A stretch of DNA of 19,920 bases, taken from Bacteroidales bacterium (GTDB lineage: Bacteria; Bacteroidota; Bacteroidia; Bacteroidales; WCHB1-69). A program made the position numbers and the translations under genes. Below the pieces are notes generated by a model. That model saw only the letters and a list, made by a program, of their open reading frames with translations. It made no database searches and was not told the origin of the DNA. Positions 7,239 to 15,413 of this stretch are shown here, piece after piece. The DNA lies in assembly GCA_012838875.1 (NCBI GenBank), contig DUOL01000026.1, positions 1 to 19,920 of the forward strand. Reading direction: 5' to 3'. Position 1 is the stretch's first letter. Each line of letters begins with the position of its first letter.

Positions 7239-8597
7239 TTACTCATATTTTTCATTATTTTCTTCTGAATTGGCATCCAACGGCTCTTGACGAAACTTCT
7301 CAACTTGCTTTAAATCTGAACAATAGACTAACCAATAAGCATTATACAAAAACATATAATCAAGCATATTGTACTCCCCTACCGTGCGATTATGCCATGG
7401 GCAAAAGAGCGATAACGAGTGCCACGGCGGCGTTGAACGAACAATGGAATCATTTATTACATAATAAAAAGCACCTTCCTCCGGTGCCGCTTCTAAATAG
7501 GCTTCATAGGCTGTTTTAGGGAGCGGTTTGTTTCCTTCATAACCATGCAGCAAAACATTAACCAAGGGAAGATGTGGAAATATCATGGACTGTTCTAAAT
7601 CGGGACGTTTTTTCACTATTTGCTCTGTTCGTTTTATTAACCAGTCGTAGCAATTTTTCTCTCCGCGTCCGTGGTCGTTTAAAACTGCAGATATCGACAA
7701 TACGCCGTACCAATTAAAATTTCCATATTTATCAATGAGGATATTATTTTGCAATAATCGCCACATATCTTTCCAAAATTGAGTGTTCGAACGGGCAAAG
7801 GACATATCCTCTTCCGTCAAATAGTTTCCCATTTGCGTATGTGCATAGCGTAACCACCCAATATCAGCCTGTTTTTGAATCGGCTGATTAGTAACGGGAT
7901 TAATAATTTCCCATCTTTTTTTCTTACCGATTTGTTGTTGCATTCCGCGAACTAAAAGAGTCGCAATCTCTTTTACCTCGTTTTGAATTTCAGGAATAGG
8001 AACAAATTTTTTAACTAAGGCTAAGCCAATATAGCTCCCCCAAGCTTGGTCATGAGAAGGGGCATTCCCTTTGGAGTCTATTTTCCCACAATGTCTAATA
8101 TAATCGCTAACTAAAATATCGGCTTTAAGTTTTTTTTTTATCTCATCAGTAATATCATCACGCAGGTAAAAGCCGTTTAACTCCCTACTTGTTGAAGTGT
8201 CATTCCAACAACTCTCCGCTACATAGTCTAATCGTTTGTACGTTGCCAGCGCCGCTTGGAGTTTCCTTAATGTGGGCAACGTATCTTGTGTAGTAAGTTT
8301 AAGTCGCTGATATTCCATCGCTAACATACCCACGTAATGTCCTAACCACCAGACGCCATCAGCCCAATAAAGAAGCACTTTTCCATCGGTTCGCAATCTA
8401 CGATATTCGACCGGAAGTGAACTGCCTTGCGAAAAGGGATTATCCGCAGAATAGTAAATAAAGTCTTCGTAAAATCGCTCTTGATAATATTGATATTTTT
8501 CTAAGAAAGCATCGTCTGACTGAGCTGAAACAGGAGTATTACTCCACAAAAGTGGAATAAATAACAAAATTATCATAAACTTCAAACTCTTATCCAT
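7239..8597 (-). CDS. Secreted protein of unknown function, probably all-helical barrel-like
   Basis: A 452-residue protein with a clear signal peptide (hydrophobic 6-19, likely cleavage after VSAQ near residue 26) and no later membrane segment, so periplasmic or exported. I cannot assign a family with confidence. It is rich in amphipathic helices with aromatic Gly/Trp motifs such as DGVWWLGHYVGMLAMEY (about 80-96), LNGFYLRDDI and SHDQAWGSYIGLAL. These regularly spaced helix pairs recall alpha/alpha six-hairpin barrels of carbohydrate-active enzymes, but no catalytic residues can be named. It lies 26 bases after nqrF and 15 before nqrC, in the middle of the Nqr genes, so it is probably cotranscribed with them. 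Whether this reflects a shared role or an insertion is unknown. The start ATG at 8597 is supported by the signal peptide. Confidence 0.8.
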   Translation of the reverse strand: MDKSLKFMIILLFIPLLWSNTPVSAQSDDAFLEKYQYYQERFYEDFIYYSADNPFSQGSSLPVEYRRLRTDGKVLLYWADGVWWLGHYVGMLAMEYQRLKLTTQDTLPTLRKLQAALATYKRLDYVAESCWNDTSTSRELNGFYLRDDITDEIKKKLKADILVSDYIRHCGKIDSKGNAPSHDQAWGSYIGLALVKKFVPIPEIQNEVKEIATLLVRGMQQQIGKKKRWEIINPVTNQPIQKQADIGWLRYAHTQMGNYLTEEDMSFARSNTQFWKDMWRLLQNNILIDKYGNFNWYGVLSISAVLNDHGRGEKNCYDWLIKRTEQIVKKRPDLEQSMIFPHLPLVNVLLHGYEGNKPLPKTAYEAYLEAAPEEGAFYYVINDSIVRSTPPWHSLSLFCPWHNRTVGEYNMLDYMFLYNAYWLVYCSDLKQVEKFRQEPLDANSEENNEKYE

Positions 8598-8623
8598 CGC
8601 TAAAATATTAAAGCAGAAGAAGC

Positions 8624-9865
8624 TCAGTTTCCAAAGTCATCATAATATATCATATTTTGCGGTACGCCAAGCTCATCGAGCATTTTCAACACGGCTTCCA
8701 ACATTAGGGGCGGACCACAAATGTAGTATTCAATATTTTCGGGCGTTTCATGTTTTTGCAGATATTGTTCCAATATCACTTGATGTATAAAACCGGTATG
8801 TCCAGTCCAATTATCTTCGCTTTTAGGTTCGGACAAAGCCACGTGGTAGGAGAAGTTAGAATTTTCCTGTGCAATTTTTTCAAAATCTTCTTGATAAAAG
8901 AGTTCTTGCAGCGAACGCCCGCCGTACCAGAAAGTTACTTTAGCTTTCGTGTGTAGGGTATGAAATAGGTGTTGTATATGCGACCGTAGGGGTGCCATGC
9001 CGGCTCCGCCGCCAATAAACATTTTTTCATTATCGGACTCTTGCAAGAAAAACTCGCCGTAGGGACCTGAAACGACAACTTTATCGCCTGCTTTTAACGA
9101 ATAGATATACGATGAAACAATGCCGGGATTTACTTTTTTAAATCTATTTTTCTTTTTATCAAAGGGTGGCAGAGCAATTCTCACATTTAGTACGATAACA
9201 TCGTTATCTTCGGGCGAGTTAGCAATGGAATAGGCGCGAGTAGTAATTTCTCTATTTTTCATAACTAATTGAAAAATATTATATTTTCTCCACTCCGCCG
9301 CATATTTTTCTTTTACTGAAATATCTTGAAAATTAATCTGCGTTTTTGGAACGTGAATTTGGATATAACTCCCTGACTTGAAATTAAGTTTCTCATTATC
9401 AGGAAGTTTGACAACCAACTCATTAATATAGGTTGCCACACTCTTATTACTAATCACTTCGCACTCCCACTTCTTCACGCCTAAAATTTCCGGAGCTATT
9501 TCAATGTCCATGTCGTCTTTAACCTTCACTTGGCAAAAGAGACGAACATTTTGTTCTGCCATTTTTCTGTCGATATGTACTCTCTCCGTAGGCAATATTT
9601 CACCTCCGCCCGAAAGGATAATTCCTTTACAGGTACCGCAAGTTCCCTGTCCTCCGCAGGCGGAAGGGAGATAAATCTCCTCATCGCTCAACGACTGTAA
9701 TAATGTACACCCGCAATCGGCTTCGTAGACCTTCTCTTTATTAACTCGAACTTTAACCTTTTTATCCGGGACTAACTTTTTACGGGCAAAGAGTAAAATC
9801 GCCACTAATAGCCAAATAATAGCTAAAAAGACAATAACAGCGAAGAGTATGGTTAAGAAGTTCAT
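8624..9865 (-). CDS. nqrF: Na+-translocating NADH:quinone reductase subunit F (NADH-oxidising flavoprotein)
   Basis: A 413-residue entry subunit of Na+-NQR, which takes hydride from NADH to FAD and passes electrons to a 2Fe-2S centre. Domains in order: an N-terminal membrane helix (about 3-26); a plant-type ferredoxin domain with cluster cysteines C70, C76, C79 and C111; an FAD domain with RAYS at 210-213; and an NAD domain with GGGAGMAP at 285-292 and CGPP at 383-386. The C-terminus ends DDFGN, as in ferredoxin-reductase-like proteins. Length matches the family and all redox residues are present. It begins 14 bases after the nqrE stop and is followed by the unrecognised secreted protein rather than ending the operon as nqrF usually does. 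Confidence 0.95.
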   Translation of the reverse strand: MNFLTILFAVIVFLAIIWLLVAILLFARKKLVPDKKVKVRVNKEKVYEADCGCTLLQSLSDEEIYLPSACGGQGTCGTCKGIILSGGGEILPTERVHIDRKMAEQNVRLFCQVKVKDDMDIEIAPEILGVKKWECEVISNKSVATYINELVVKLPDNEKLNFKSGSYIQIHVPKTQINFQDISVKEKYAAEWRKYNIFQLVMKNREITTRAYSIANSPEDNDVIVLNVRIALPPFDKKKNRFKKVNPGIVSSYIYSLKAGDKVVVSGPYGEFFLQESDNEKMFIGGGAGMAPLRSHIQHLFHTLHTKAKVTFWYGGRSLQELFYQEDFEKIAQENSNFSYHVALSEPKSEDNWTGHTGFIHQVILEQYLQKHETPENIEYYICGPPLMLEAVLKMLDELGVPQNMIYYDDFGN

Positions 9866-9879
9866 TATTAAAATTTGAG

Positions 9880-10491
9880 TTACATGCCTAAGAAAGCCAT
9901 AAATCCTAATCCCATCAAGCCGGTAATGATGTAAGCGATTCCATTTCCTTGCAATGATTTTTCGATTTGTGAAAACTTAAGTCGTTCACGGATAGCGGCG
10001 AAAGCCACAATAGCGAGCAACCAGCCAATTCCTGAGCCCAAGGCGTAGACAAAACTATAACCGATATGGGGGAAGTTTTTCTCTTGTATAAAAAGCGATG
10101 CTCCCAGGATGGCGCAATTTACGGCAATTAACGGTAAAAAAATCCCCAAAGCATTATAGAGTAGAGTTGAATAACGCTCGATAATCATTTCAAGAATTTG
10201 GACAATAGCAGCGATAACAGCGATAAAGACGATAAGAGAGAGGAATGAGAGGTCAATTGTAGCAAAATAGGGGGAAATCCAAGTGAATGCCCCCTCACGA
10301 AGCAAATATTGATGTAGTAAGAAATTCACCGGAACAGTAATAATAAGTACGAATAGAACCGCCACACCCAGACCGAAAGCCGTTTTTACATTTTTGGAGA
10401 CAGCCAAATATGAACACATGCCCAGAAAGTAGGCAAAAATCATATTATCAACAAAAATAGAACGAACAAACAGCGAGAGAAGATTATCCAT
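9880..10491 (-). CDS. nqrE: Na+-translocating NADH:quinone reductase subunit E
   Basis: A 203-residue integral membrane subunit with about six hydrophobic helices. The opening SLFVRSIFVDNMIFAYFLG and the following MCSYLAVSKNVKTAFGLGVAV are typical of NqrE; its paralogue NqrD and the Rnf homologue RnfA differ there, and the adjacent nqrF argues for Nqr. C26 and C126 sit in the pseudo-symmetric half-helices that, with two cysteines from NqrD, hold the intramembrane iron centre in the characterised enzyme. No nqrD is in the window, so that partner must be encoded elsewhere if the complex is functional. It starts 18 bases after the small membrane protein gene and precedes nqrF by 14 bases. Confidence 0.92.
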   Translation of the reverse strand: MDNLLSLFVRSIFVDNMIFAYFLGMCSYLAVSKNVKTAFGLGVAVLFVLIITVPVNFLLHQYLLREGAFTWISPYFATIDLSFLSLIVFIAVIAAIVQILEMIIERYSTLLYNALGIFLPLIAVNCAILGASLFIQEKNFPHIGYSFVYALGSGIGWLLAIVAFAAIRERLKFSQIEKSLQGNGIAYIITGLMGLGFMAFLGM

Positions 10492-10509
10492 AGATATTTA
10501 TTTTATAAA

Positions 10510-11025
10510 TCAAAACAGCTCTTGAATCTCCTTTTTAAGAATTTTCATAGCATCTTCGATGGGTGATTTTTGGGCAATATGTTCAAAAATATAGGTTGCC
10601 AACTCTGTCGACGTGCTTGTTGCAGTCAGTTTTCCCGCACAGAGATTAATAATCTTTATCGTTTCTTCTTTTGCCATTTTAATATGGTTCCAGCAATTTT
10701 CCGATATATAGATTTGCTGTGAAAGGTTATGTTCGTATTCACTTCTTATGGCTGAGACTAATAAGACTTGAAATTGAAAAGCGGTTAATTGCGGACTATT
10801 CATTCGCAGAATTAGTTGGTTAGGGTCTATCCGTTCTAAAAACAAAGCCATTCGCTCATACGCCTGCAAGCGTAGTGGTGCAATTGTCGCTTTTGAATTG
10901 TATCGCAACTCTAAAAGTCGTTTTTTTTGCTCATTTTCAAGAAAGAATTTAATCAAGAAGTAGGCTGTAAAAAAGACTACTAAAGAGGGCAGAATAATTT
11001 TTAAAATTTCGAGTACTAAATTCAT
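10510..11025 (-). CDS. Small membrane-anchored conserved protein (DUF7935-like)
   Basis: A 171-residue protein with one N-terminal transmembrane helix (about 8-27) and then a largely helical, charged cytoplasmic part. The run PLRLQAYERMALFLERI (about 51-67) and the EYEHNLSQQIYIS segment (about 96-108) resemble a conserved Bacteroidota family that I recall as DUF7935; this assignment is from memory. No catalytic motif is visible and the function is unknown. It lies between glutamine synthetase (47 bases upstream) and nqrE (18 bases downstream), in the place where nqrD would be expected in a canonical cluster. It is not NqrD: it has only one membrane helix. Confidence 0.8.
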   Translation of the reverse strand: MNLVLEILKIILPSLVVFFTAYFLIKFFLENEQKKRLLELRYNSKATIAPLRLQAYERMALFLERIDPNQLILRMNSPQLTAFQFQVLLVSAIRSEYEHNLSQQIYISENCWNHIKMAKEETIKIINLCAGKLTATSTSTELATYIFEHIAQKSPIEDAMKILKKEIQELF

Positions 11026-11072
11026 AATTACACAACTAACGATTGCAGGAATATATCATTGGTTTTATTGTT

Positions 11073-12578
11073 TTATCCGCAGTGGAAAAACTCTTTAACC
11101 ATTTTCGTCATAATTTCAGGATTTTTCTTCACTTCTTCTCTAATATCTTTATCATTGAAAGATTTTAGATGTTTGATAATATCGTCAATCATCTCGGCAT
11201 TAAAAACTCCGTGTTTTTCATAGATATCGCGATGTTGTAGAAGTTCATTCGCCGATTCCCAACAAGAAGCAGGTAGTTGATTTAGTTTCATCATTTTTTC
11301 TCTATTTTCCGGACGATGAATATTAACATCAACGTACGTTTTCTTAGCATAATCGAGAGCTCCTTCCATTTCAAAGCCGTGGCGAGCTGCAACAACCAAA
11401 CCTGCTAATAAGAGGTAAATATCGGCGGAGCCGTCCGGGCAACGAAATTCGACTGTTTGTTTTTGAGAAAAATCTTCCGTAGAGGGTTTTTCCAGTGGAT
11501 TTGCTTCTGCAATCATATCTTTATCGGTTGTCCAGCCGAGAGGAACACGTACTAAAACTGAACGGTTTCTATCGCCCCAACAGATAGAGGTCGGTGCTTC
11601 TTGGTGAGGCACAAGGCGGAAATAGGAGGTCGGATTCATATTCCCGAATGCCGTAAGAGAGGATGCACAGGTCATATAACCGGCAATAGCCGAACGTGCT
11701 ATAGAGTTCAGTTTCCCATCATCTACCATCTTGTTAACTCCGTCTTTTTCAATTTTTGTATGAACATGTAGACCGCTACCTGCTTTTCCTTCGGTAATTT
11801 TAGGAGCAAAGGTTACGTCTAATCCATATTGATAAGCAAGATTGCGAATAATCCATTTAGCTATAACAAGCTGGTCTGCTGCTTCTTGAACGTCAGTAAT
11901 CAAAAATTCAATTTCGTTTTGCTCATAAATCTTATCGCCTAACGTAAAATTTCCAACTTCCGAGTGCCCATATTTTATAAGTCCTCCGGTTTGAGCAATA
12001 TAGTACATGCATTCCATTCTAAATTGTTCAAATTTTGCATAGGGCGTTGATTCGTGATAACCTTTTTGGTCAGGAATTAAGTAAAGATCTTCTTTATCAC
12101 CGATTACATAATATTCTAACTCACCCATTGCTTGAAAATTCATATTAGTAACTTTCTTAAAGGCATTATGAGCTTTTTTCAAAATATATTCAGGTGAATT
12201 TTCCATCTGTTGCCCATCTTTATTAAAATAAGAGCATAAAAAAGAGACCGTAGGGATTTGACAAAATGGGTCTAGAAAAGCAGTCGAAAAGCGAGGAATT
12301 ACGTATAAATCGCTCGAACCTTCGTGAATAAACGCAGGGAAGATATTTGAACCGTCAACTCTTTCGCCGCAGGAGAGGATTTGTTCCAAATGTTCACGAT
12401 TTGTAATAACAAAATTGAGGACTTTTAATTTTCCGCCTCCGTCAACATATCTAAAATTAATCATTTTAACATTATTATCTTCGATATACTTAATAATGTC
12501 AAGTTTCGTAAATTCTCTTTGAGGCTTTTTTAAATAGCTCACTAATGGATTAATGTTCAATGCGATGTCTTCTTTCAT
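11073..12578 (-). CDS. glnA: Glutamine synthetase, type I-like
   Basis: A 501-residue enzyme, about 30-60 residues longer than typical GSI, making glutamine from glutamate, ammonia and ATP in the cytoplasm. Visible: the metal ligands of GELEYYV (E153/E155) and HSEVG (E207), followed by EQNEIEF (219-225); the catalytic-loop histidine in GSGLHVHTKI (H271); the substrate/ATP arginines in NPTSYFRLVPH (R321) and RNRSVLVRVP (337-346); and EFRCPDGSADIYL at 377-389. Seven extra residues sit between the EV and QNE motifs compared with standard GSI, which read HEVxxxGQNE. No Tyr adenylylation motif (NLYxLP) is visible, so control by adenylylation is unlikely. A promoter-like box lies upstream. No terminator is seen between this gene and the membrane-protein/nqr genes, so read-through into nqrE is possible. 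Confidence 0.92.
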   Translation of the reverse strand: MKEDIALNINPLVSYLKKPQREFTKLDIIKYIEDNNVKMINFRYVDGGGKLKVLNFVITNREHLEQILSCGERVDGSNIFPAFIHEGSSDLYVIPRFSTAFLDPFCQIPTVSFLCSYFNKDGQQMENSPEYILKKAHNAFKKVTNMNFQAMGELEYYVIGDKEDLYLIPDQKGYHESTPYAKFEQFRMECMYYIAQTGGLIKYGHSEVGNFTLGDKIYEQNEIEFLITDVQEAADQLVIAKWIIRNLAYQYGLDVTFAPKITEGKAGSGLHVHTKIEKDGVNKMVDDGKLNSIARSAIAGYMTCASSLTAFGNMNPTSYFRLVPHQEAPTSICWGDRNRSVLVRVPLGWTTDKDMIAEANPLEKPSTEDFSQKQTVEFRCPDGSADIYLLLAGLVVAARHGFEMEGALDYAKKTYVDVNIHRPENREKMMKLNQLPASCWESANELLQHRDIYEKHGVFNAEMIDDIIKHLKSFNDKDIREEVKKNPEIMTKMVKEFFHCG

Positions 12579-12641
12579 AATGATTTTTTATTAATTAGTT
12601 TATACTTTTTTCTCTACTTAATACTCTTTTCAATGGGCATG

Positions 12642-12649
12642 CAAAGATA
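12642..12649 (-). promoter_or_regulatory. Putative -7 box of the glutamine synthetase promoter
   Basis: Read on the minus strand this is TATCTTTG, followed by C, matching TAnnTTTG. The expected start is near 12635, giving a leader of about 55 bases before the ATG at 12578. No clear -33 element is seen. Confidence 0.55.
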
Positions 12650-12676
12650 CAATATTTTATGTGATAACTTTGATAA

Positions 12677-13660
12677 TTAACTAGGAAGATTCATCAATTT
12701 AAAATATCGTTTTATCTCTATTTTTAATCTCTCTACGCTGCCGAATGAAATCGTTTTCGGTTCAACATTATTTTGCACCAAAACCATTCCGGACTCTATG
12801 TCAACGACATAAGGTGAAATATCAATAAGTGTTATATCGTTTAACTTAAAATCACGAACATAACCCTCATGGAAATTGCTATAAATCTCATCAAAATAGA
12901 TATTATTTTCTTCACAAAATGGTTGTAATATCTCCATCGTTTCGTCCCATTCATCGGGTTTATTATTATTTTTATAAAAGAAAAAAATCGCTTTATAATT
13001 GGGGACGGTCTCGACTTGAATCAAATCGAATCGTCCCATTTCATTGATTTTATACTGGTCGGTTACCGACTTCTTTTTATTAAACTCCTCCGGATTATTT
13101 ATCAAATCCTCTCTTGCAACATCTTTCAAAGATTTCACCCACTCATAATTTTTCTCTACGATAAAAGTTCCGTCGACTTCGCGGGTGGTAGTCCAAATTT
13201 CGGTCTCAAGAATCTCATTATCTTGAACGGCAATATTGACTGCAACGGGTAAGATATCGAGTATTCGTTGACTGCCCGAGCCTGCTACGGTAACTAAGTA
13301 TATCCACTCTCGCGATTCGGATTGTAGCATCCACAGCTCTTTCCCTTCGGATAATCTTTCAATACAGCGCACGCCCCATTTTATCGGGAAATCGGTACGA
13401 ATGGTCGGAGACGTGCCTTGATACCTATCAAATAGCACTCTAAAATCACGTAAAAAATCGACTGAAATCGGATAAAGGCTATCTTTATCCGATAAATCCG
13501 TAAAAATTTCATTGGATATAATCGAAACAGGATAATCCACCGTCTTAGATTCTTCAGCGATTGAGATAGGTTGTTGTTTTTGCCTACAAGAAGCTAAAGT
13601 AAGCAAAATAATACTAATTACCAAAAAATAGTTTCCGCTAACCCTTTTATACGTTTTCAT
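12677..13660 (-). CDS. Putative lipoprotein of unknown function
   Basis: A 327-residue protein with a lipoprotein signal: a short basic N-terminus, a hydrophobic run at about 11-22 and the lipobox LASC with the lipidated cysteine at C25, followed by RQKQQ. It should be anchored to a cell-envelope membrane and face the periplasm or surface. The mature part is acidic, mixed alpha/beta, and shows no motif I recognise. It starts 41 bases after the murD stop, and a -7-like box lies in that gap, so it may be both read through from murD and expressed alone. A link to cell-wall synthesis is only suggested by position. Confidence 0.85.
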   Translation of the reverse strand: MKTYKRVSGNYFLVISIILLTLASCRQKQQPISIAEESKTVDYPVSIISNEIFTDLSDKDSLYPISVDFLRDFRVLFDRYQGTSPTIRTDFPIKWGVRCIERLSEGKELWMLQSESREWIYLVTVAGSGSQRILDILPVAVNIAVQDNEILETEIWTTTREVDGTFIVEKNYEWVKSLKDVAREDLINNPEEFNKKKSVTDQYKINEMGRFDLIQVETVPNYKAIFFFYKNNNKPDEWDETMEILQPFCEENNIYFDEIYSNFHEGYVRDFKLNDITLIDISPYVVDIESGMVLVQNNVEPKTISFGSVERLKIEIKRYFKLMNLPS

Positions 13661-13683
13661 ATTCTAAAAATATATATTTATAG

Positions 13684-13691
13684 CAAATTTA
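13684..13691 (-). promoter_or_regulatory. Putative -7 box of the lipoprotein gene
   Basis: On the minus strand this reads TAAATTTG, fitting TAnnTTTG, 23 bases before the ATG at 13660 and just after the murD stop. The gap is very AT-rich, so chance occurrence is possible. Confidence 0.4.
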
Positions 13692-13701
13692 AAACTCTGA
13701 A

Positions 13702-15084
13702 CTACTCTTTTTGCCTATATATCAATTTTTTGTAATAATTCCCTCGTTCAATAAAATCTTTAAATTGGTCAAAACTTGCTGCCGCAGGCGAAAGAAGACA
13801 GATTTTTCCTTTTTGTGTATATTGAAAAGCAAAGTTAACAATTTCCGCAAAATCATTCTCTAAGATAAAATGCGGCGGTAGTAAATATTTCTCTTTCCAC
13901 TCCGTATATATTCGCTTGCCCGCAGGTCCTGTAAAGGCAATATTCGCTACCTTATCCTCTTGTAAATATTCAATTAATAGGCTATAATCAATTCCTCTAT
14001 CAAAACCGCCCAAAATCAACGTGTCCACTTTTCGTAACGTCTTTAGAGCAGCTATCGTAGCTTCGGGAATTGTAGAAATGCTGTCGTTGTAAAAATAGAC
14101 ATCTTGGAAATTCCCCACAAACTCAAGTCGATGCGGCAACCCTTTGAAAGTTTTAAGTTGTGCAAGTATCTCATTAGCGGAAAGATTTTTTAAAATACAG
14201 GGTAATATAGCCGCCATCATGTTATAAAAATTGTGACGTCCCGGTAAGTTTTCAAAATGCGACAAATCAAACTCCGCAATAATATTCTTTTGTTTCGTAA
14301 TCACTATCGTGTTGTCATAACTGCATGCCCCATCTGCCAGATTCTGTTCACGACTAAAAGGGAAAAAAATACGTTTATAATCATGCGCTTTTAGAAGTTT
14401 TGAAATATACGCATCATCAAAATTATAGATTAAAATATCGTTCTCATTTTGGAATTTAGTGATATTCGTTTTCGCTATCTGATAATTACTGAAGGTGTTA
14501 AAATGGTCTAAATGTTCCTGATAAAGATTAAGCAGTACGGCAATGTGCGGGGAGTGATTGACAAATTCCAATTGATGAGCGGAGAGTTCGGCTACGATAG
14601 TCGTATCATCATCAATTGAGTCAACAATATCAAAAAAGGGTATCCCAATATTTCCGGATAGAATTACATTGTTTTTAGTCTCCTTAAAAATATGATAAAT
14701 AAGAGAGGCGGTAGTACTTTTACCTTTAGTCCCTGTAATTCCAATAACTTGTTCTTTAAATGCTTTTAAAAAGAGGTCTGTTTGTGAAGATATTTTATAA
14801 GATGGAATAAAATAGGAAAGCCCATTCAAATTCACCCCGGGCGTTTTCAAAATTAGGCTAAAATCGTTCAGATTTTTATCATACTCATCTCCCAGAACAA
14901 AAGTCACATTCTTATCTTGGCTAAATTCTGCTATTTGTAAATTGCTATTTTTATCGGCGACCGTCAACGGTAGTGTCGGAAAATGGTTCCGAATAAAACG
15001 ATAGGAAGAGACTCCCTCTTTCCCAAATCCAAGTATTACAATTTTCTCATATTGTAATGATTGTAAAATTGTATCTTTCTTCAT
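13702..15084 (-). CDS. murD: UDP-N-acetylmuramoylalanine--D-glutamate ligase
   Basis: A 460-residue cytoplasmic Mur ligase that adds D-glutamate to UDP-MurNAc-L-Ala. Visible: the N-terminal Rossmann-like ILGFGKEGVSS at 17-27 that binds the UDP part; the P-loop GITGTKGKST at 115-124 (K122); ELSAHQLE at 166-173, the MurD version of the central-domain motif (usually ELSSFQLE); a lysine in YQIAKTNI (about K205) in the place of the carbamylated Lys; NDSISTIPEAT at 333-343 (usually NDSKATNP); GGFDRG at 359-364; and LSPAAASFDQF at 431-441. Length is normal. It is away from the usual dcw cluster: only the lipoprotein follows, and korA is divergent. It completes with murF-alr two peptidoglycan loci in this window. 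Confidence 0.95.
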   Translation of the reverse strand: MKKDTILQSLQYEKIVILGFGKEGVSSYRFIRNHFPTLPLTVADKNSNLQIAEFSQDKNVTFVLGDEYDKNLNDFSLILKTPGVNLNGLSYFIPSYKISSQTDLFLKAFKEQVIGITGTKGKSTTASLIYHIFKETKNNVILSGNIGIPFFDIVDSIDDDTTIVAELSAHQLEFVNHSPHIAVLLNLYQEHLDHFNTFSNYQIAKTNITKFQNENDILIYNFDDAYISKLLKAHDYKRIFFPFSREQNLADGACSYDNTIVITKQKNIIAEFDLSHFENLPGRHNFYNMMAAILPCILKNLSANEILAQLKTFKGLPHRLEFVGNFQDVYFYNDSISTIPEATIAALKTLRKVDTLILGGFDRGIDYSLLIEYLQEDKVANIAFTGPAGKRIYTEWKEKYLLPPHFILENDFAEIVNFAFQYTQKGKICLLSPAAASFDQFKDFIERGNYYKKLIYRQKE

Positions 15085-15106
15085 TTGTCAAATTTTGAGT
15101 TAGGCA

Positions 15107-15114
15107 CAAAAATA
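15107..15114 (-). promoter_or_regulatory. Putative -7 box of the murD promoter
   Basis: On the minus strand this reads TATTTTTG, a full match to TAnnTTTG, 22 bases before the murD ATG at 15084. It would give a leader of only about 15 bases, similar to that of murF-alr. Confidence 0.5.
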
Positions 15115-15250
15115 AAGATTTTAATAATACAATCGTATAAATAACAACTACTTTTTCTCATTCTCAACTATTTTATTTTTCCTATTTTTCTAAGTTTTTT
15201 AAATTAAAAGAAAAGCCGTAAAATACTTTTTTTTCGATTGTTTTTTTTTA

Positions 15251-15258
15251 TACCTTTG
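15251..15258 (+). promoter_or_regulatory. Putative -7 box of the korAB promoter
   Basis: TACCTTTG matches TAnnTTTG and follows a long T-run that covers the -33 region. Transcription would begin near 15265, leaving a leader of about 150 bases before korA, much longer than at the other promoters of the window. Confidence 0.55.
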
Positions 15259-15276
15259 AACCACAATAACGAAATT

Positions 15277-15360
15277 ATGTCAAAAAACCTTATTCATCTA
15301 ATAATCAACGCTGTAACACAAAATAATCATTTTTTCCCTTTAACCATTTTTCAGTTTTAG
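15277..15360 (+). CDS. Possible short leader peptide upstream of korA
   Basis: An ATG about 12 bases after the predicted transcription start opens a 27-codon frame ending TAG at 15358-15360 (MSKNLIHLIINAVTQNNHFF and seven more residues). Its place, immediately after the promoter and 53 bases before korA, is what a regulatory leader ORF would show. There is no Shine-Dalgarno, no run of one amino acid to suggest attenuation, and the sequence could be open by chance. Confidence 0.2.
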   Translation: MSKNLIHLIINAVTQNNHFFPLTIFQF

Positions 15361-15413
15361 TAATAATAACTTCAATTCATATTTTTTTAATCATATAAAA
15401 CTAATTAATCAAC

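Larger units (their letters stand above)
15085..15413. other. Divergent intergenic region between murD and korA
   Basis: This stretch of 329 bases is very AT-rich with long T-runs. It holds a murD-side -7 box, a korA-side -7 box, and a possible 27-residue leader ORF. No RNA gene, riboswitch-like fold or strong terminator was recognised. Confidence 0.5.

Noticed and set aside
9880..10491. RnfA rather than NqrE
   Set aside because: The proteins are homologous, but nqrF is directly downstream, nqrC is nearby, and the N-terminal region reads as NqrE.
10510..11025. A diverged nqrD in the position before nqrE
   Set aside because: NqrD has about six membrane helices; this protein has one N-terminal helix and a charged helical remainder.
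12638..12653. A possible single arm of the ATPase-upstream palindrome in front of glutamine synthetase
   Set aside because: It matches 12 of 16 positions, but most of that is the -7 promoter consensus (CAAAnnTA on the plus strand), and there is no mirrored arm.
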